NCBI GenBank assembly: GCA_002709405.1
Contig: PAQV01000056.1
Location: forward strand, 1 to 64,000
Source: Paracoccaceae bacterium
GTDB lineage: Bacteria > Pseudomonadota > Alphaproteobacteria > Rhodobacterales > Rhodobacteraceae
Direction: 5' to 3'
Length of the DNA: 64,000 nucleotides
In this document: positions 15,754-25,209 of the stretch, one piece after another
Layout: each line of letters begins with the position of its first letter
Numbering within the stretch: position 1 is the stretch's first letter
The notes under the pieces: generated by a model
Told to the model about the DNA's origin: nothing
Databases searched by the model: none
Seen by the model: only the letters and a program-made list of their open reading frames with translations
Program-made: the position numbers and the translations under genes

Positions 15754-17328
15754 ATGCGCGACTTTCACCAGCCCGGCCGTTCGGCCGTATTTGCAACCGA
15801 CGGCATGGTCGCGACCTCGCATCCCTTGGCGGCCGAGGCCGCGCTGGACATCCTCAAGCGCGGCGGCAACGCGATGGACGCCGCGATCTGCGGGGCGGTC
15901 CTTTTGGGCATTGCCGAACCGCAAATGACCGGGATCGGCGGCGATTGCTTCGTGCTCTACAGCCGCCCCGGCCAGCCGGTCAAAGCGCTCAACGGGTCGG
16001 GCCAGGCCCCTGCCGCGGCCTCTGCCGCCGCCCTGCGAGCGCAAGGCCTGACCGAGGTCCCCGTCTACAGCGCCCATGCCGTCACCGTGCCCGGCGCGAT
16101 CAACGCCTTCTGCCACCTGTCTGAAAGCGAAGGCAAAATCGGGCTGGACGCGATCCTGAGCCCGGCGATCCACTATGCCCAGAACGGCATCCCCGTGGCC
16201 CCGCGCGTGGCCTTCGACTGGCCCGGCGACGCCGAGAAGCTGACCGGCGCGGCCCGGATGCACTACCTGGTCAACGGCAAGGCCCCCACCCCGGGTCAGC
16301 TGTTCTCGGCCCCCGGCCAGGCCGAGGTCCTGCGCCGGGTGGCCCGCGATGGCGCCAAGGCCTTTTACGAGGGCGAGGTGGCCGAGGACATGATCGCCGC
16401 ACTGTCGGCCGAGGGCGGGCTGCACACGGCCGCCGATTTCGCGGCCATCTCGCACCGCAGCGACGCGCCGGTGCGCGGGACCTACAAGGCCAAGGACCTG
16501 ATCGAGCATCCGCCCAACGGCCAGGGGGCCACGGCCATCCTGATGCTGAACATCCTGTCGCGCTTCGATATCGCGGGCATGGATCCCTTCGGCAGCCAGC
16601 GCGCCCACCTGGAGGCCGAGGCCGCCAAGCTGGCCTATGACGCGCGCAACCGGTTCATCGCCGATCCCGACCGGACCACGGCCCTCGCCCACATGCTGTC
16701 CGACGACACCGCCGACAAGCTGGCCGCCCTGATCGACCCGGCCAAGGCCATGGCCGCCGCCGCTCCCCTGACCGAGGCGGTGCACAAGGACACGATCTAC
16801 ATCACCGTGGTCGACCGCGACCGCATGGCCGTGTCGCTGATCTACTCGATCTTCCACGGGTTCGGGTCCGGCATCGCCTCGGACAAGTTCGGCATCCTGC
16901 TGCAGAACCGGGGCGCCGGGTTCACCCTGGCCGAGGGCCACCCCAACGAGCTGACCGGGGGCAAGCGACCGATGCACACGATCATTCCCGCCATGCTGGC
17001 CACCGGCGATGCGGTCGAGATGCCCTTCGGCGTGATGGGCGGGGCCTACCAGCCCAACGGCCATGCCCGTGTGGTGTCGAACATGGTCGATTTCGGGATG
17101 GATCCGCAGGCGGCCATCGACGCGCCGCGCTGTTTCACCGATGCCGGAGAGATGAAGGTCGAGCGCGGCTATTCCGATGCCGTCCGGGCCGAGCTGGCCG
17201 AGATGGGCCACACGGTCATCATCCCCGACACGCCGATCGGCGGGGCCCAGGCGATCCGTATCCACGACAGCGGTGTGCTGGAAGGGGCCAGCGACCCCCG
17301 CAAGGACGGCTGCGCCTTGGGATTCTGA
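15754..17328 (+). CDS. Gamma-glutamyltransferase family protein
   Basis: A 524-residue Ntn-hydrolase precursor. Gamma-glutamyltransferases cleave themselves before a Thr, which becomes the N-terminal nucleophile of the small subunit; here that Thr is about residue 347 (DTIYITVVD), in the position of the usual TTHYSVVD. The neighbouring residues differ from the classical enzyme, and there is no signal peptide, so it belongs to the YwrD-like or cytoplasmic branch and the glutamyl substrate is uncertain. ATG at 15754 chosen with AGGGG eight bases before it; an in-frame GTG at 15745 is an alternative. Confidence 0.85.
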   Translation: MRDFHQPGRSAVFATDGMVATSHPLAAEAALDILKRGGNAMDAAICGAVLLGIAEPQMTGIGGDCFVLYSRPGQPVKALNGSGQAPAAASAAALRAQGLTEVPVYSAHAVTVPGAINAFCHLSESEGKIGLDAILSPAIHYAQNGIPVAPRVAFDWPGDAEKLTGAARMHYLVNGKAPTPGQLFSAPGQAEVLRRVARDGAKAFYEGEVAEDMIAALSAEGGLHTAADFAAISHRSDAPVRGTYKAKDLIEHPPNGQGATAILMLNILSRFDIAGMDPFGSQRAHLEAEAAKLAYDARNRFIADPDRTTALAHMLSDDTADKLAALIDPAKAMAAAAPLTEAVHKDTIYITVVDRDRMAVSLIYSIFHGFGSGIASDKFGILLQNRGAGFTLAEGHPNELTGGKRPMHTIIPAMLATGDAVEMPFGVMGGAYQPNGHARVVSNMVDFGMDPQAAIDAPRCFTDAGEMKVERGYSDAVRAELAEMGHTVIIPDTPIGGAQAIRIHDSGVLEGASDPRKDGCALGF

Positions 17329-17358
17329 GCGGGTTCTGAGGGGGTTCTGAGCCAGCTT

Positions 17359-17380
17359 GCGGGCTTCGGCCCGCCCTGTT
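17359..17380 (+). terminator. UUCG hairpin after gamma-glutamyltransferase
   Basis: GCGGGC, TTCG tetraloop, GCCCGC at 17359-17374, followed by CCTGTTT. It lies 30 bases past the stop and is a plausible intrinsic terminator with a weak T-tract. Confidence 0.55.
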
Positions 17381-17442
17381 TCCCCCGCAGCACGGTGCAA
17401 AGATGGGTCAAGACCCATCCTACGCAGCCGCCACGGCGGTAC

Positions 17443-17769
17443 TCAGTTCAGCTGGAAATGCAGCGGGTAGGACCCGTCCTCGAACGGGCCGAACATGTCG
17501 GCGATATCGGGATGGTCCACCGGCTCGCCCGAGTAATCGGCGATCAGGTTCTGCTCGGACACGTAGGCGATGTAATAGGTCTGATCGTTCTCGGCCAGCA
17601 GGTGGTAGAACGGCTGTTCCTTGTGCGGCCGGCTGTCCTCGGGAATCGAATCGTACCATTCCTCGGTGTTCGAAAATTCCGGATCCACATCGAAGATCAC
17701 CCCCCGGAAGGGATGCTTGCGATGACGGACTACCTGTCCAAGATGATATTTTGCGTTCGTTTTCAACAT
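17443..17769 (-). CDS. hspQ: Heat shock protein HspQ
   Basis: A 108-residue HspQ family protein (KYHLGQVVRHRKHPFRGV at the N-terminus, YYIAYVSEQNL near the C-terminus). HspQ is a small hemimethylated-DNA-binding-like protein that modulates Lon protease and is induced by heat in enterobacteria. The length is typical. It is a single gene, convergent with the gamma-glutamyltransferase gene, with a candidate heat-shock promoter upstream. Confidence 0.92.
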   Translation of the reverse strand: MLKTNAKYHLGQVVRHRKHPFRGVIFDVDPEFSNTEEWYDSIPEDSRPHKEQPFYHLLAENDQTYYIAYVSEQNLIADYSGEPVDHPDIADMFGPFEDGSYPLHFQLN

Positions 17770-17793
17770 CAGTCGTGCCCCTACCGCCCGTTT

Positions 17794-17821
17794 CTAATGG
17801 GGGCAAGCCGATCTGTCCAAC
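17794..17821 (-). promoter_or_regulatory. Candidate RpoH promoter for hspQ
   Basis: On the minus strand GTTGGAC (17815-17821) is followed after 13 bases by CCCATTAG (17794-17801), a fair fit to the RpoH pattern of TTG-type -35 and CCCAT -10. It would start transcription about 20 bases before the hspQ ATG. Based on sequence likeness only. Confidence 0.4.
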
Positions 17822-18026
17822 CCCTGTCCGGGAAATGCCGGAAACAGTGTGTGGAGCGAAGGTTAACCCGTTGGAATCCCCCGTGCTTTAGCAGGCCATC
17901 CGGGCCAGGTGAAATACGGGGGCCACGGTCCGGCGGTCTTTGGCCGGCAACAATCGAAATGTGATTCCACATTTGTGCCAGATCGCGTAAAATACTCTCT
18001 AATAACAATGACCGAGCAGTCAGATC

Positions 18027-18611
18027 ATGAACAGGTTTCCCTACGCCCTTGGCGTGGTGCTCTTTCTGGTGTCCTGCAGCACCGGTTACGAGACCCCGCC
18101 GGCGAACCTTGACGACGCGTGCAGCATCATTGCCCAGCGTCCCGAATACATGCGCGCCTTCCGCAAGGCCGAGCGCAAGTGGGGCGTTCCGGTGCACGTC
18201 CAGATGGCGACGATCTACCAGGAAAGCAAGTTCATCTCGAACGCGCGCACGCCCCATAAATACGTGCTGGGCGTGCTGCCGATGGGCCGGCAATCCTCGG
18301 CCTATGGCTATGGCCAGGCGCTGGACGGCACCTGGGACGAATACCGGCGGGTGACGGGCAACCGCGGGGCCAAGCGCAACAAGATCAACGATGCCACCGA
18401 TTTCATGGGCTGGTATTTCAACCGCACGCTCAAGACCAACGGCATTTCTCTGGACGATGCGGAAAACCAGTACCTGGCCTACCACGAAGGCCATTCGGGC
18501 TATGCCCGCGGGTCCTACAAGGCCAAGTCCTGGCTGGTCCGGGTGGCCAGCGAGGTCGACAACCGGGCCACGGTCTACGGGCTGCAACTGGCCGATTGCC
18601 GCCGGCGGTAA
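18027..18611 (+). CDS. Lytic transglycosylase-like (SLT) lipoprotein
   Basis: A 194-residue exported lipoprotein. The signal peptide ends in the lipobox LVSC with Cys17. The mature part is an SLT-type lysozyme fold: catalytic Glu66 in YQESKF, then SAYGYGQALDGTW near 91-103 and the YLAYHEGHSGY element near 147-157. Such proteins cut peptidoglycan between MurNAc and GlcNAc. It is a single gene; the convergent sulfotransferase gene ends four bases away. Confidence 0.85.
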   Translation: MNRFPYALGVVLFLVSCSTGYETPPANLDDACSIIAQRPEYMRAFRKAERKWGVPVHVQMATIYQESKFISNARTPHKYVLGVLPMGRQSSAYGYGQALDGTWDEYRRVTGNRGAKRNKINDATDFMGWYFNRTLKTNGISLDDAENQYLAYHEGHSGYARGSYKAKSWLVRVASEVDNRATVYGLQLADCRRR

Positions 18612-18615
18612 GGGC

Positions 18616-19434
18616 TCAGAACAGCAGGTTCCCCGGCCCGAACCTTTCCTGGTAAAGCGTGATGTCATCCGCATAAAGCCGGCGGACCAGCGCGATGGTC
18701 TCGTCGTCGTAAAGGCTGTCCGGCGCGGGCACCTGGCCCTGGTCCTTCAGGGCCCGGATCTGGTGGCCCGGGACGGCGGTGAACCGGCCCGAGATCTTGT
18801 CCAGGCCCGAGGTGTCATGACCCAATCGCCCCCGCGTGTCGATGATGTCGATCCCCTGAGCGGCCAGGGCGGCCTGGACCCTGCCGAACTCCTCCAGCGC
18901 GAAGTAATCGTCATAGTGCCGCAGCAGCAGGAAGTCGGATTGCGGGCGCCAGTGGCTGTCCATGTCGCGCGGCTCCTGCGCGGCGATGCGGCGCACGAAA
19001 TCGGCAAAGCTCAGCGACTGGACCTTGCGGGCCAGGGCCTGCCGGCCGAAGGCCCGGTGCAGGTAGTAGACCGGCGCGGGGAAGAGGTTGAGAAGGTGGC
19101 GCTCGCCGTCGACGATCTTGTCCAGGTAACACGACGCCAGGCGGCGAAAGGGGCAGCGCAGGACGACGAAGGCATAGGCGCAGGTCGCGACGAACTCGGG
19201 ATCGGCCACGAAGGTCGGGTTGTTGGCATGGATCCAGTTGACGTCCGATGCCGGGGTCAGGGCTCCGTTGGCCACGGCCAGTGAAAAGCGCAGTGTGGAA
19301 CAGGCGTTCTTGGGAATGAAGCTGTAAAGCACCCGCTGGCGGTAAAAGGCAAAGGCATGGGCGCGGGCGAACTGGTAGGGTTCGTTCCGGCCCAGAGCGG
19401 CGTTGGAGCCGTCTGCAAAATTGACAACACGCAA
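18616..19434 (-). CDS. Sulfotransferase family protein
   Basis: A 272-residue protein of the Sulfotransfer_2 type, which moves sulfate from PAPS to a carbohydrate or other acceptor. The 5'-phosphosulfate loop is IPKNACSTLR at 40-49 and the 3'-phosphate element is RCPFRRLASCY near 93-103. There is no signal peptide or membrane span, unlike the Golgi enzymes, so it should act in the cytoplasm. The acceptor is unknown; no glycosyltransferase cluster adjoins. It is convergent with the SLT lipoprotein gene and 76 bases downstream of lolA. Confidence 0.8.
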   Translation of the reverse strand: MRVVNFADGSNAALGRNEPYQFARAHAFAFYRQRVLYSFIPKNACSTLRFSLAVANGALTPASDVNWIHANNPTFVADPEFVATCAYAFVVLRCPFRRLASCYLDKIVDGERHLLNLFPAPVYYLHRAFGRQALARKVQSLSFADFVRRIAAQEPRDMDSHWRPQSDFLLLRHYDDYFALEEFGRVQAALAAQGIDIIDTRGRLGHDTSGLDKISGRFTAVPGHQIRALKDQGQVPAPDSLYDDETIALVRRLYADDITLYQERFGPGNLLF

Positions 19435-19510
19435 GACCGAAGTCTCCTGCGGAATCGGGACGATCCATGCATGTCACGATCCGCAGGCGGCGCGCAATCG
19501 CGCCGTTTGG

Positions 19511-20110
19511 TCAGCGGTCGCCCGAGTTTTGCCGGGCCGAGGCGGAAAACAGCCGGTCCGAAAGCGACATCCCGGTCTCCAGAGCGCCCAGGATGACCGT
19601 GGTCTTCGTGCCCGAGCCATCATGGATCACCCACTTGCGCAGCTCGACGGGCTTGTCGGTGAACATCAGCTCGATCCGGCCGTAATCCGGGTGGTCGGGA
19701 TCCTGGGCGGTCACGATCGTCGCGGTGCCATCGTGGGCATGGCCCACGACCATGTTGGCCCGGGCCAGGTCGACCTTGGGGGCAAGGATGATCGACAGGG
19801 GCGTGCGGTTCAGGGGATAGCTTTCCGCCGGCTGGTTCGACTTTGGATCGACAATCGCCACGACCCCGCCCCCGGCGATCACGCGCGCATCGCTCGGCGG
19901 ATCATACTCGAACCGCGCCCGTCCGGGGCGCTTGAGATACAACTGCCCGGTCGAAAGGGTTCCATCGTCACTGACCTGCGTGAACGGCGCCTTGGCGGTG
20001 CGCATCCCGTTCAGGTAATCCGACAAGGTTGGCAGGGACAGTTTCTCGGCAGCAACCGGACCAGCGGCACACAGCGCCGCGGTAATGGCAAGGAATTGAC
20101 GGCGTTTCAT
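19511..20110 (-). CDS. lolA: Outer-membrane lipoprotein carrier LolA
   Basis: A 199-residue periplasmic protein of the LolA family, which ferries lipoproteins from the LolCDE transporter to the outer membrane. It has a signal peptide ending near Ala22 and the LolA fold signature LKRPGRARFEYDPP (about residues 60-73). Start at 20110 rather than the ATG one codon earlier, because AGGT is better spaced. It lies downstream of ftsK on the same strand, an arrangement common in Alphaproteobacteria, with a strong hairpin between. Confidence 0.88.
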   Translation of the reverse strand: MKRRQFLAITAALCAAGPVAAEKLSLPTLSDYLNGMRTAKAPFTQVSDDGTLSTGQLYLKRPGRARFEYDPPSDARVIAGGGVVAIVDPKSNQPAESYPLNRTPLSIILAPKVDLARANMVVGHAHDGTATIVTAQDPDHPDYGRIELMFTDKPVELRKWVIHDGSGTKTTVILGALETGMSLSDRLFSASARQNSGDR

Positions 20111-20197
20111 CATGACCTGAATGTAAGCGTTGATCGGACCGGGCCCAAGCCGGCATTCGGAAATGTGAAACGCGCACCCGGCAAGTCCGTTCCGAAT

Positions 20198-20261
20198 GGG
20201 TATTTTTGAAGAGAAAGAAGCAGGAACGCTGTCTGCTGCTTCTTTCTCTTTCCAAATACCC
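20198..20261. repeat. 3'-end motif, facing copies B and C
   Basis: Copy B (plus, 20198-20224) and copy C (minus, 20236-20261) face each other with 11 bases between, giving an almost perfect hairpin of about 26 bp. Copy C begins 32 bases after the ftsK stop and reads in the ftsK direction. Copy B is the only one of the nine copies that does not follow a stop codon on its own strand. A transcript leaving ftsK would fold this into a long hairpin before lolA. Confidence 0.85.
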
Positions 20262-20293
20262 CGGCCGATGGCCTGCCAAGGCGCGCGACGCCG

Positions 20294-23200
20294 CTATTGT
20301 TGTTCAGGCACAAGGATTTCGCGCTTGCCCACGTGGTTGGCGGGGGAAACGAGGCCCTCGTCTTCCATCTGTTCGACCAGACGGGCGGCCTTGTTGTAGC
20401 CGATGCCCAGTTTCCTCTGGATGTAAGAGGTCGAGCACTTGCGGTCCTTGATCACGATCTGCACCGCCTGATCGTAAAGCGCGTCCTCGCCGTTGGTGTT
20501 TCCTCCCAGGCCCAGGACCGCGTCGATGTCGCTTTCGCGTTCCTCGTCGGGGCCTTCCAGAACATTGGCCATGTAGGTCGGGGGCCCGTAGGCCTTGAGA
20601 TGGTTGACCAGGTCCTCGACCTCTTCGTCCGATACGAAGGGCCCGTGGCAGCGGGTGATTTTCGCGCCGCCCGCCATGTACAGCATGTCGCCCATGCCCA
20701 GTAGCTGCTCGGCGCCCATCTCGCCCAGGATCGTCCGGCTGTCCACCTTCGAGGTCACCTGGAACGAGATCCGGGTGGGGAAGTTCGCCTTGATCGTGCC
20801 GGTGATCACGTCGACCGAGGGACGCTGGGTGGCCATGATCAGGTGGATGCCCGAGGCCCGGGCCATCTGGGCCAGGCGCTGGATGCAGGCCTCGATCTCC
20901 TTGCCCGCGACCATCATCAGGTCGGCCATTTCGTCGACGATGACCACGATATAGGGCATCTTCTCGGGGATGATCTCTTCGGTCTCGAACACCGGATCGC
21001 CGGTTTCATCGTCGAACCCCGTCTGCACCGTGCGCGAGAAGGTCTCGCCCTTGGACAGCGCGTCCTCGACCCGGGCGTTGTAGCCGTCGATGTTGCGCAC
21101 GCCCATCTTGGACATCTTGCGATAGCGCTCTTCCATCTCGCCGACGGTCCATTTCAGCGCGACAACGGCCTTTTTCGGGTCGGTCACCACCGGGGACAGC
21201 AGGTGCGGGATGCCGTCATAGACCGACAGTTCCAGCATCTTGGGGTCGATCATGATCAGCCGGCATTCATCCGGCGTCAGCTTGTAAAGCAGCGACAGGA
21301 TCATCGTGTTGATCGCCACCGACTTACCCGACCCCGTCGTCCCCGCGATCAGCAGGTGGGGCATCTTGGCCAGGTTGGCGACCATCGACTCGCCACCGAT
21401 ATCCTTGCCCAGGGCCAGCGGCAGGCGCATGTTCGAATCATCGAAATCGCGGCTGGCCAGGATTTCCCGCAGCACCACCATCTCGCGCTTGTCGTTGGGC
21501 AGTTCGATGCCGATGACCGACCGTCCCGGCACGGTCGAGACACGGGCCGACAGGGCCGACATCGACCGGGCGATGTCGTCGGCCAGGCCGATCACGCGGC
21601 TGGCCTTCAGGCCCGGGGCCGGTTCCAGTTCGTACATGGTGACCACCGGGCCGGGGCGGACCGAGACGATCTCGCCCTTGACGCCGTAATCATCCAGCAC
21701 GTTTTCCAGCATCCGGGCGTTTTCCTCCAGGGCCTCGTCGGACAGGTGGTGGCGCTGGATGCTGTCGGGGTTGGTCAGCAGGTTCAGGGGCGGCAGTTCA
21801 TAGCCCTGTTCGGCATCCTCGAAGGCCAGGCTGGGCTGGGCCTCGGCCCGGGCCCGTTTCGACGGCTGGGGCGGCTTGCGTGCCGGGTTCTGCACGACCT
21901 TCTTGGCCTCGGGCACCGGAATCGGCGGCGGCGCGGGGCGCGGGGCAACCGGAGCGGCCACGCGGGGGGCAACCGGAGCCGAATCTTCCCAGCTGTCCGA
22001 AGCCTCGATTTCAGGGGTTTCGACACCGGCCCGGGGATCGGCCCAGTCGATGATCTCGGCCTCATCCTCGGGCTCGACCTCGGCAAAGCCGGCCTCGAAC
22101 ATCTGCGGTTCTGCGATCTCCGGAGCCATTTCAGCAGCGGATCTTTGCGGTTCGGGTGCGCGCGGCAGGGCCTGCAGGGGCGCGGGCGCGGCAACGGGGG
22201 CCGCGCGCGGGGCTGCGACAGGGGCAACAGGGGTTGCAACGGCGGCGCGCGAGGCAGACAGAGGCGGCTCGGGCTTCAGGCCGGTCATCGCGGGGTGGCG
22301 CGACAGGGGCGGCTCGGGCGGCAGGGCCACTTCGTCATGGCCCCAGGTTTCAGCCTGATCCACCGCCATCGGGGCCTCGGCCTGCAAGGTGTCGGCGGCC
22401 CAAGGATCAATCGCGTGATCCATCTCGGGGTCGGCGGGGCGGGTGGTGTTGACGATCAGCGGTTGCGGGCGGCGTCCCCTGCCCCGGGTCAGGGGCTTGG
22501 TCGGATCGTCGACCGGGGCGACGGGTTCTCCGCGCTGGACCCGGCTGCGCACCACGTCGGCGATCTTGGCCCGGATGCGGTCGTCGGTGTAGCCCTCTCC
22601 GTCCAGCTCGGCCGGTTCGTCCTCGATCAACTCGGGTTCCGGCATGGGCGCGGGGTCGGCCCGGCGGATCAGGGCGGGCATGCGCGACAACAGGCCGCCG
22701 CGCTCGGCGGGCTGCGGGCTGGGCGCAGGTGGGGCAACCGGGGCCGCCGCCACGGCCGGAGCGGCCATCGCGGCAACAGGTGCGGCCGGAGCGCTCATCG
22801 GCGGCTCGGCCGTCATGCGGGGGGCACCCTGGGGAGCCGGGCGCGGCGCGTGTCCGGCCATCGGAGCCCGCACGACCATGTTCGAGGGCGCAGCCTGTGG
22901 TGCAGTGTAAGGTGCGGCCTCCGGTGCCCCATAATGCGCAGGCTCCGGTGCATTATTATACGCAGCCTCCGGTGCACCATAATGCGCAGCCTGCGGTGCA
23001 TGACCATGCGCAGCCTGCGGCAGATAACCATGCGCAGCCTTCGGTGCGACCGGCATCGTGGGCACAGCAGCAGCGGCGGCCCGGGCGGCTTCTTCGGCGA
23101 CAACGGCGGCTTCGGCCTTGCGCTGCGCGCGCATCTCGGCCCGCATCCGGGCGGCATCAGCCGCGCCACGCGCGCCCTTGCCCACCAGCGACAGCACTGC

Positions 23201-23824
23201 CGAATAGCCCATCACGATGCCCAGCAGCGCGGTGCGCAGCAGGCGCGACAATTCGGCCTTGGTGAACCCGAAGACGAACAGCGCAATGGCCAGCGACGCC
23301 AGACCCATCAGCAGCGAGGCCAGCTTGACCACCACGTGAGAGCCCATCGGCAGAAGCGTGAGCAGCGCGCCCATGGCGGTATCACCGAACAGCCCGCCCA
23401 GGCCAAAGCTGTGGGTGGCGTTCCACTCGGCCCCCGGCACCAGGGTCGCGGCATAGACCGACAGGATGGCCACGGCGATCGGCGCAAAGATCAGCCGGGC
23501 CACGGCCCGCTCCTCGCCCAGGTGCAGCAGGAAGCGGATGCCCCAGGCCAGGAAAATACCCGCAAACCCCAGCGCGCCCCAGCCCACGACCATGAACAGC
23601 GGCGCCGATATCGAGGCGCCCGGACGGCCCAGCCAGTTCTGCACCGGCGCATCGGTCGACACCATCCAGTTCGGATCGTCGGGCGTGTAGGACAGGATCA
23701 TCGCCGTGGCGGCGACACCCAGCCCGATCAGGGCAATGCCGATCAGCTCCTTGCCGCGGCGCTCGATGGCGGCCTGCGTCGTGCTGTCCAGAAGCGGATC
23801 GCGACTGCGGGTATTGTATGCCAT
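20294..23824 (-). CDS. ftsK: DNA translocase FtsK
   Basis: A 1176-residue cell-division DNA pump. The N-terminus has four to five membrane spans between residues 27 and 215. It is followed by a long Pro/Ala-rich linker to about residue 680 that includes six 8-residue repeats, then the RecA-like motor with Walker A GTTGSGKS near residue 828 and Walker [10 protein letters not shown] near 960. The last 65 residues are the winged-helix gamma domain that reads polarity sequences on DNA. It directs chromosome ends and dimer resolution at the septum. ATG at 23824 chosen; the frame continues upstream over the aminotransferase gene. That gene lies 17 bases upstream on the same strand. Confidence 0.95.
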   Translation of the reverse strand: MAYNTRSRDPLLDSTTQAAIERRGKELIGIALIGLGVAATAMILSYTPDDPNWMVSTDAPVQNWLGRPGASISAPLFMVVGWGALGFAGIFLAWGIRFLLHLGEERAVARLIFAPIAVAILSVYAATLVPGAEWNATHSFGLGGLFGDTAMGALLTLLPMGSHVVVKLASLLMGLASLAIALFVFGFTKAELSRLLRTALLGIVMGYSAVLSLVGKGARGAADAARMRAEMRAQRKAEAAVVAEEAARAAAAAVPTMPVAPKAAHGYLPQAAHGHAPQAAHYGAPEAAYNNAPEPAHYGAPEAAPYTAPQAAPSNMVVRAPMAGHAPRPAPQGAPRMTAEPPMSAPAAPVAAMAAPAVAAAPVAPPAPSPQPAERGGLLSRMPALIRRADPAPMPEPELIEDEPAELDGEGYTDDRIRAKIADVVRSRVQRGEPVAPVDDPTKPLTRGRGRRPQPLIVNTTRPADPEMDHAIDPWAADTLQAEAPMAVDQAETWGHDEVALPPEPPLSRHPAMTGLKPEPPLSASRAAVATPVAPVAAPRAAPVAAPAPLQALPRAPEPQRSAAEMAPEIAEPQMFEAGFAEVEPEDEAEIIDWADPRAGVETPEIEASDSWEDSAPVAPRVAAPVAPRPAPPPIPVPEAKKVVQNPARKPPQPSKRARAEAQPSLAFEDAEQGYELPPLNLLTNPDSIQRHHLSDEALEENARMLENVLDDYGVKGEIVSVRPGPVVTMYELEPAPGLKASRVIGLADDIARSMSALSARVSTVPGRSVIGIELPNDKREMVVLREILASRDFDDSNMRLPLALGKDIGGESMVANLAKMPHLLIAGTTGSGKSVAINTMILSLLYKLTPDECRLIMIDPKMLELSVYDGIPHLLSPVVTDPKKAVVALKWTVGEMEERYRKMSKMGVRNIDGYNARVEDALSKGETFSRTVQTGFDDETGDPVFETEEIIPEKMPYIVVIVDEMADLMMVAGKEIEACIQRLAQMARASGIHLIMATQRPSVDVITGTIKANFPTRISFQVTSKVDSRTILGEMGAEQLLGMGDMLYMAGGAKITRCHGPFVSDEEVEDLVNHLKAYGPPTYMANVLEGPDEERESDIDAVLGLGGNTNGEDALYDQAVQIVIKDRKCSTSYIQRKLGIGYNKAARLVEQMEDEGLVSPANHVGKREILVPEQQ
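22895..23038 (-). repeat. Six 24-bp repeats in the FtsK linker
   Basis: Six tandem units of eight residues (pattern AAHYGAPE with variation) cover FtsK residues 263-310. The 144 bp divide exactly into 24-bp units. It is a flexible linker that can change length without breaking the frame. Confidence 0.8.
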
Positions 23825-23841
23825 GCCTGACCTCGGTTCTT

Positions 23842-25023
23842 TTATGTGTATAGGCAGTCGCGAAGCGTGATCAGCCCGCGCTGCAAGACGTCTTTCGGGG
23901 CGACCATGGCCACCCGGATATACCCGGCGCCCGGATTGGCCCCGTCCACGGTCTGCGACAGATAGGCGCCGGGCAGGACCCGCACGCCGGTCTCCGTCCA
24001 CAATTTCAGCGCCGCCGCCTCGCCGTCCTCGACCGGCAGCCACAGGAAGAACCCGGCCTGCGGGCCCTCGTAGCCGGGCACGCCCGAAAAGATTTCGTCG
24101 GCCAGGGCGTATTTCTCGCCGTAAAGGCGGCGGTTCTCGGTGACATGCTGTTCGTCGGCCCAGACCTGGGCTGCAGCGGCCTGCAGGGGCCCGGGCAAGG
24201 GCGCCCCGGAATAGGCCCGCAACTGCTTGAGCCGCTTCATGTTTTCCGGCCCCGTTGCGACAAAGCCCGACCGCAGGCCCGGCAGGTTCGACCGTTTCGA
24301 CAGCGAATGGAAGGACAGCACCCGTTCGGGATCGGCCCCCATGGCATCGGCCACTTCCATCGCGCCCACCGGGGGCTCGTCCCGGTAGATCTCGCAGTAG
24401 CATTCGTCGGCGAAGACCCGGAAATCGTGCTTTTCGGCCAGGCCCAGCAGGGTTTCCCAATAGGCGCGCGAGGCCACCGCCCCCTGCGGGTTGGCGGGCG
24501 AGCAGATATAGGCCACCGCCGTGCGGTCCAGCAGGGCCGGGTCCAGCGAGGCGAAATCCGGCAGGTGCCCGGTCTCGGCCGTGGCCGCCACGAAGCGCGG
24601 CTCGGCCCCCACGGAAATCGCGGCGACCATGTAGACCTGGTAGAACGGGTTCGGAGCCAGCACCACCGGCCGCCCCCCGTTCTTGGTTTCAGGGCACAGG
24701 GCCATGGCCGCGTTATACAGCCCCTCGCGCGTGCCGTTCAGCGCCAGGATATGCTGATCCGGGTCGCGCACGACCCCGTAACGCCGCGAAATCCATTCGG
24801 AAATCGCGCCCAACAGCTCCGGAGACCCATCGTTGGGCGGATAGGAATTGAACCCGGCCGCGTTCTCGACAATCGCCTGGGTGACCCAGTCGGGAAAGGC
24901 GTGCTTGGGCTCGCCAATGGTCATATGCACCACGTCGCCGCCCGGCGCGTGGGGATCGAGAAGTGCCCGCAGACGCGGAAATGCGTACGCCGGCAGGTTC
25001 GAAAACCGCTCAGGAAAGTTCAT
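23842..25023 (-). CDS. dapC: PLP aminotransferase, succinyldiaminopimelate transaminase-like
   Basis: A 393-residue fold-type I aminotransferase resembling DapC, which makes succinyl-diaminopimelate in lysine and peptidoglycan synthesis. It shows the N-terminal MTIGEPKH (about 34-41), the cofactor contact [16 protein letters not shown], and the Schiff-base Lys in [10 protein letters not shown] near residue 236. ATG at 25023 is chosen because GAGG lies at proper distance; the Met two codons earlier is too close. Substrate assignment rests on resemblance. It is followed by ftsK 17 bases downstream. Confidence 0.82.
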   Translation of the reverse strand: MNFPERFSNLPAYAFPRLRALLDPHAPGGDVVHMTIGEPKHAFPDWVTQAIVENAAGFNSYPPNDGSPELLGAISEWISRRYGVVRDPDQHILALNGTREGLYNAAMALCPETKNGGRPVVLAPNPFYQVYMVAAISVGAEPRFVAATAETGHLPDFASLDPALLDRTAVAYICSPANPQGAVASRAYWETLLGLAEKHDFRVFADECYCEIYRDEPPVGAMEVADAMGADPERVLSFHSLSKRSNLPGLRSGFVATGPENMKRLKQLRAYSGAPLPGPLQAAAAQVWADEQHVTENRRLYGEKYALADEIFSGVPGYEGPQAGFFLWLPVEDGEAAALKLWTETGVRVLPGAYLSQTVDGANPGAGYIRVAMVAPKDVLQRGLITLRDCLYT

Positions 25024-25162
25024 CTGCATGCCTCGGATCGGGGTCGTAATCGCCCCGTTGCACACAGGATACCTACGGCCCACGCTCCCGTCCACAAAAA
25101 CGGGGTTAATAAGGCGTTAATGTGACTTTCCGGTCATTCGTCCCGCGCCCGGCCGCCCCACA

Positions 25163-25180
25163 CCGGCCCCGCAGGGCCGG
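25163..25180 (-). terminator. GC-rich hairpin after the amidase gene
   Basis: CCGGCCC, loop CGCA, GGGCCGG, 30 bases past the amidase stop. No T-run follows. Its sequence resembles the hairpin at 1954-1976. Confidence 0.35.
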
Positions 25181-25209
25181 CGCGGCAGGCGACGGGCCTG
25201 GCAACGGGC

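Noticed and set aside
17864-17880. TAACCCGTTGGAATCCC before hspQ, 16 of 17 bases like part of the palindrome repeat
   Set aside because: The flanks do not match and the palindrome is missing, so it is at most a fragment and may be chance.
22895-23038. 24-bp repeats as a possible CRISPR array
   Set aside because: They lie inside ftsK, keep frame and have no spacers.
22156-23830. Long plus-strand frames opposite ftsK, with His/Arg/Gln-rich translation
   Set aside because: They are shadows of the FtsK linker; codon use and amino-acid make-up are not protein-like.
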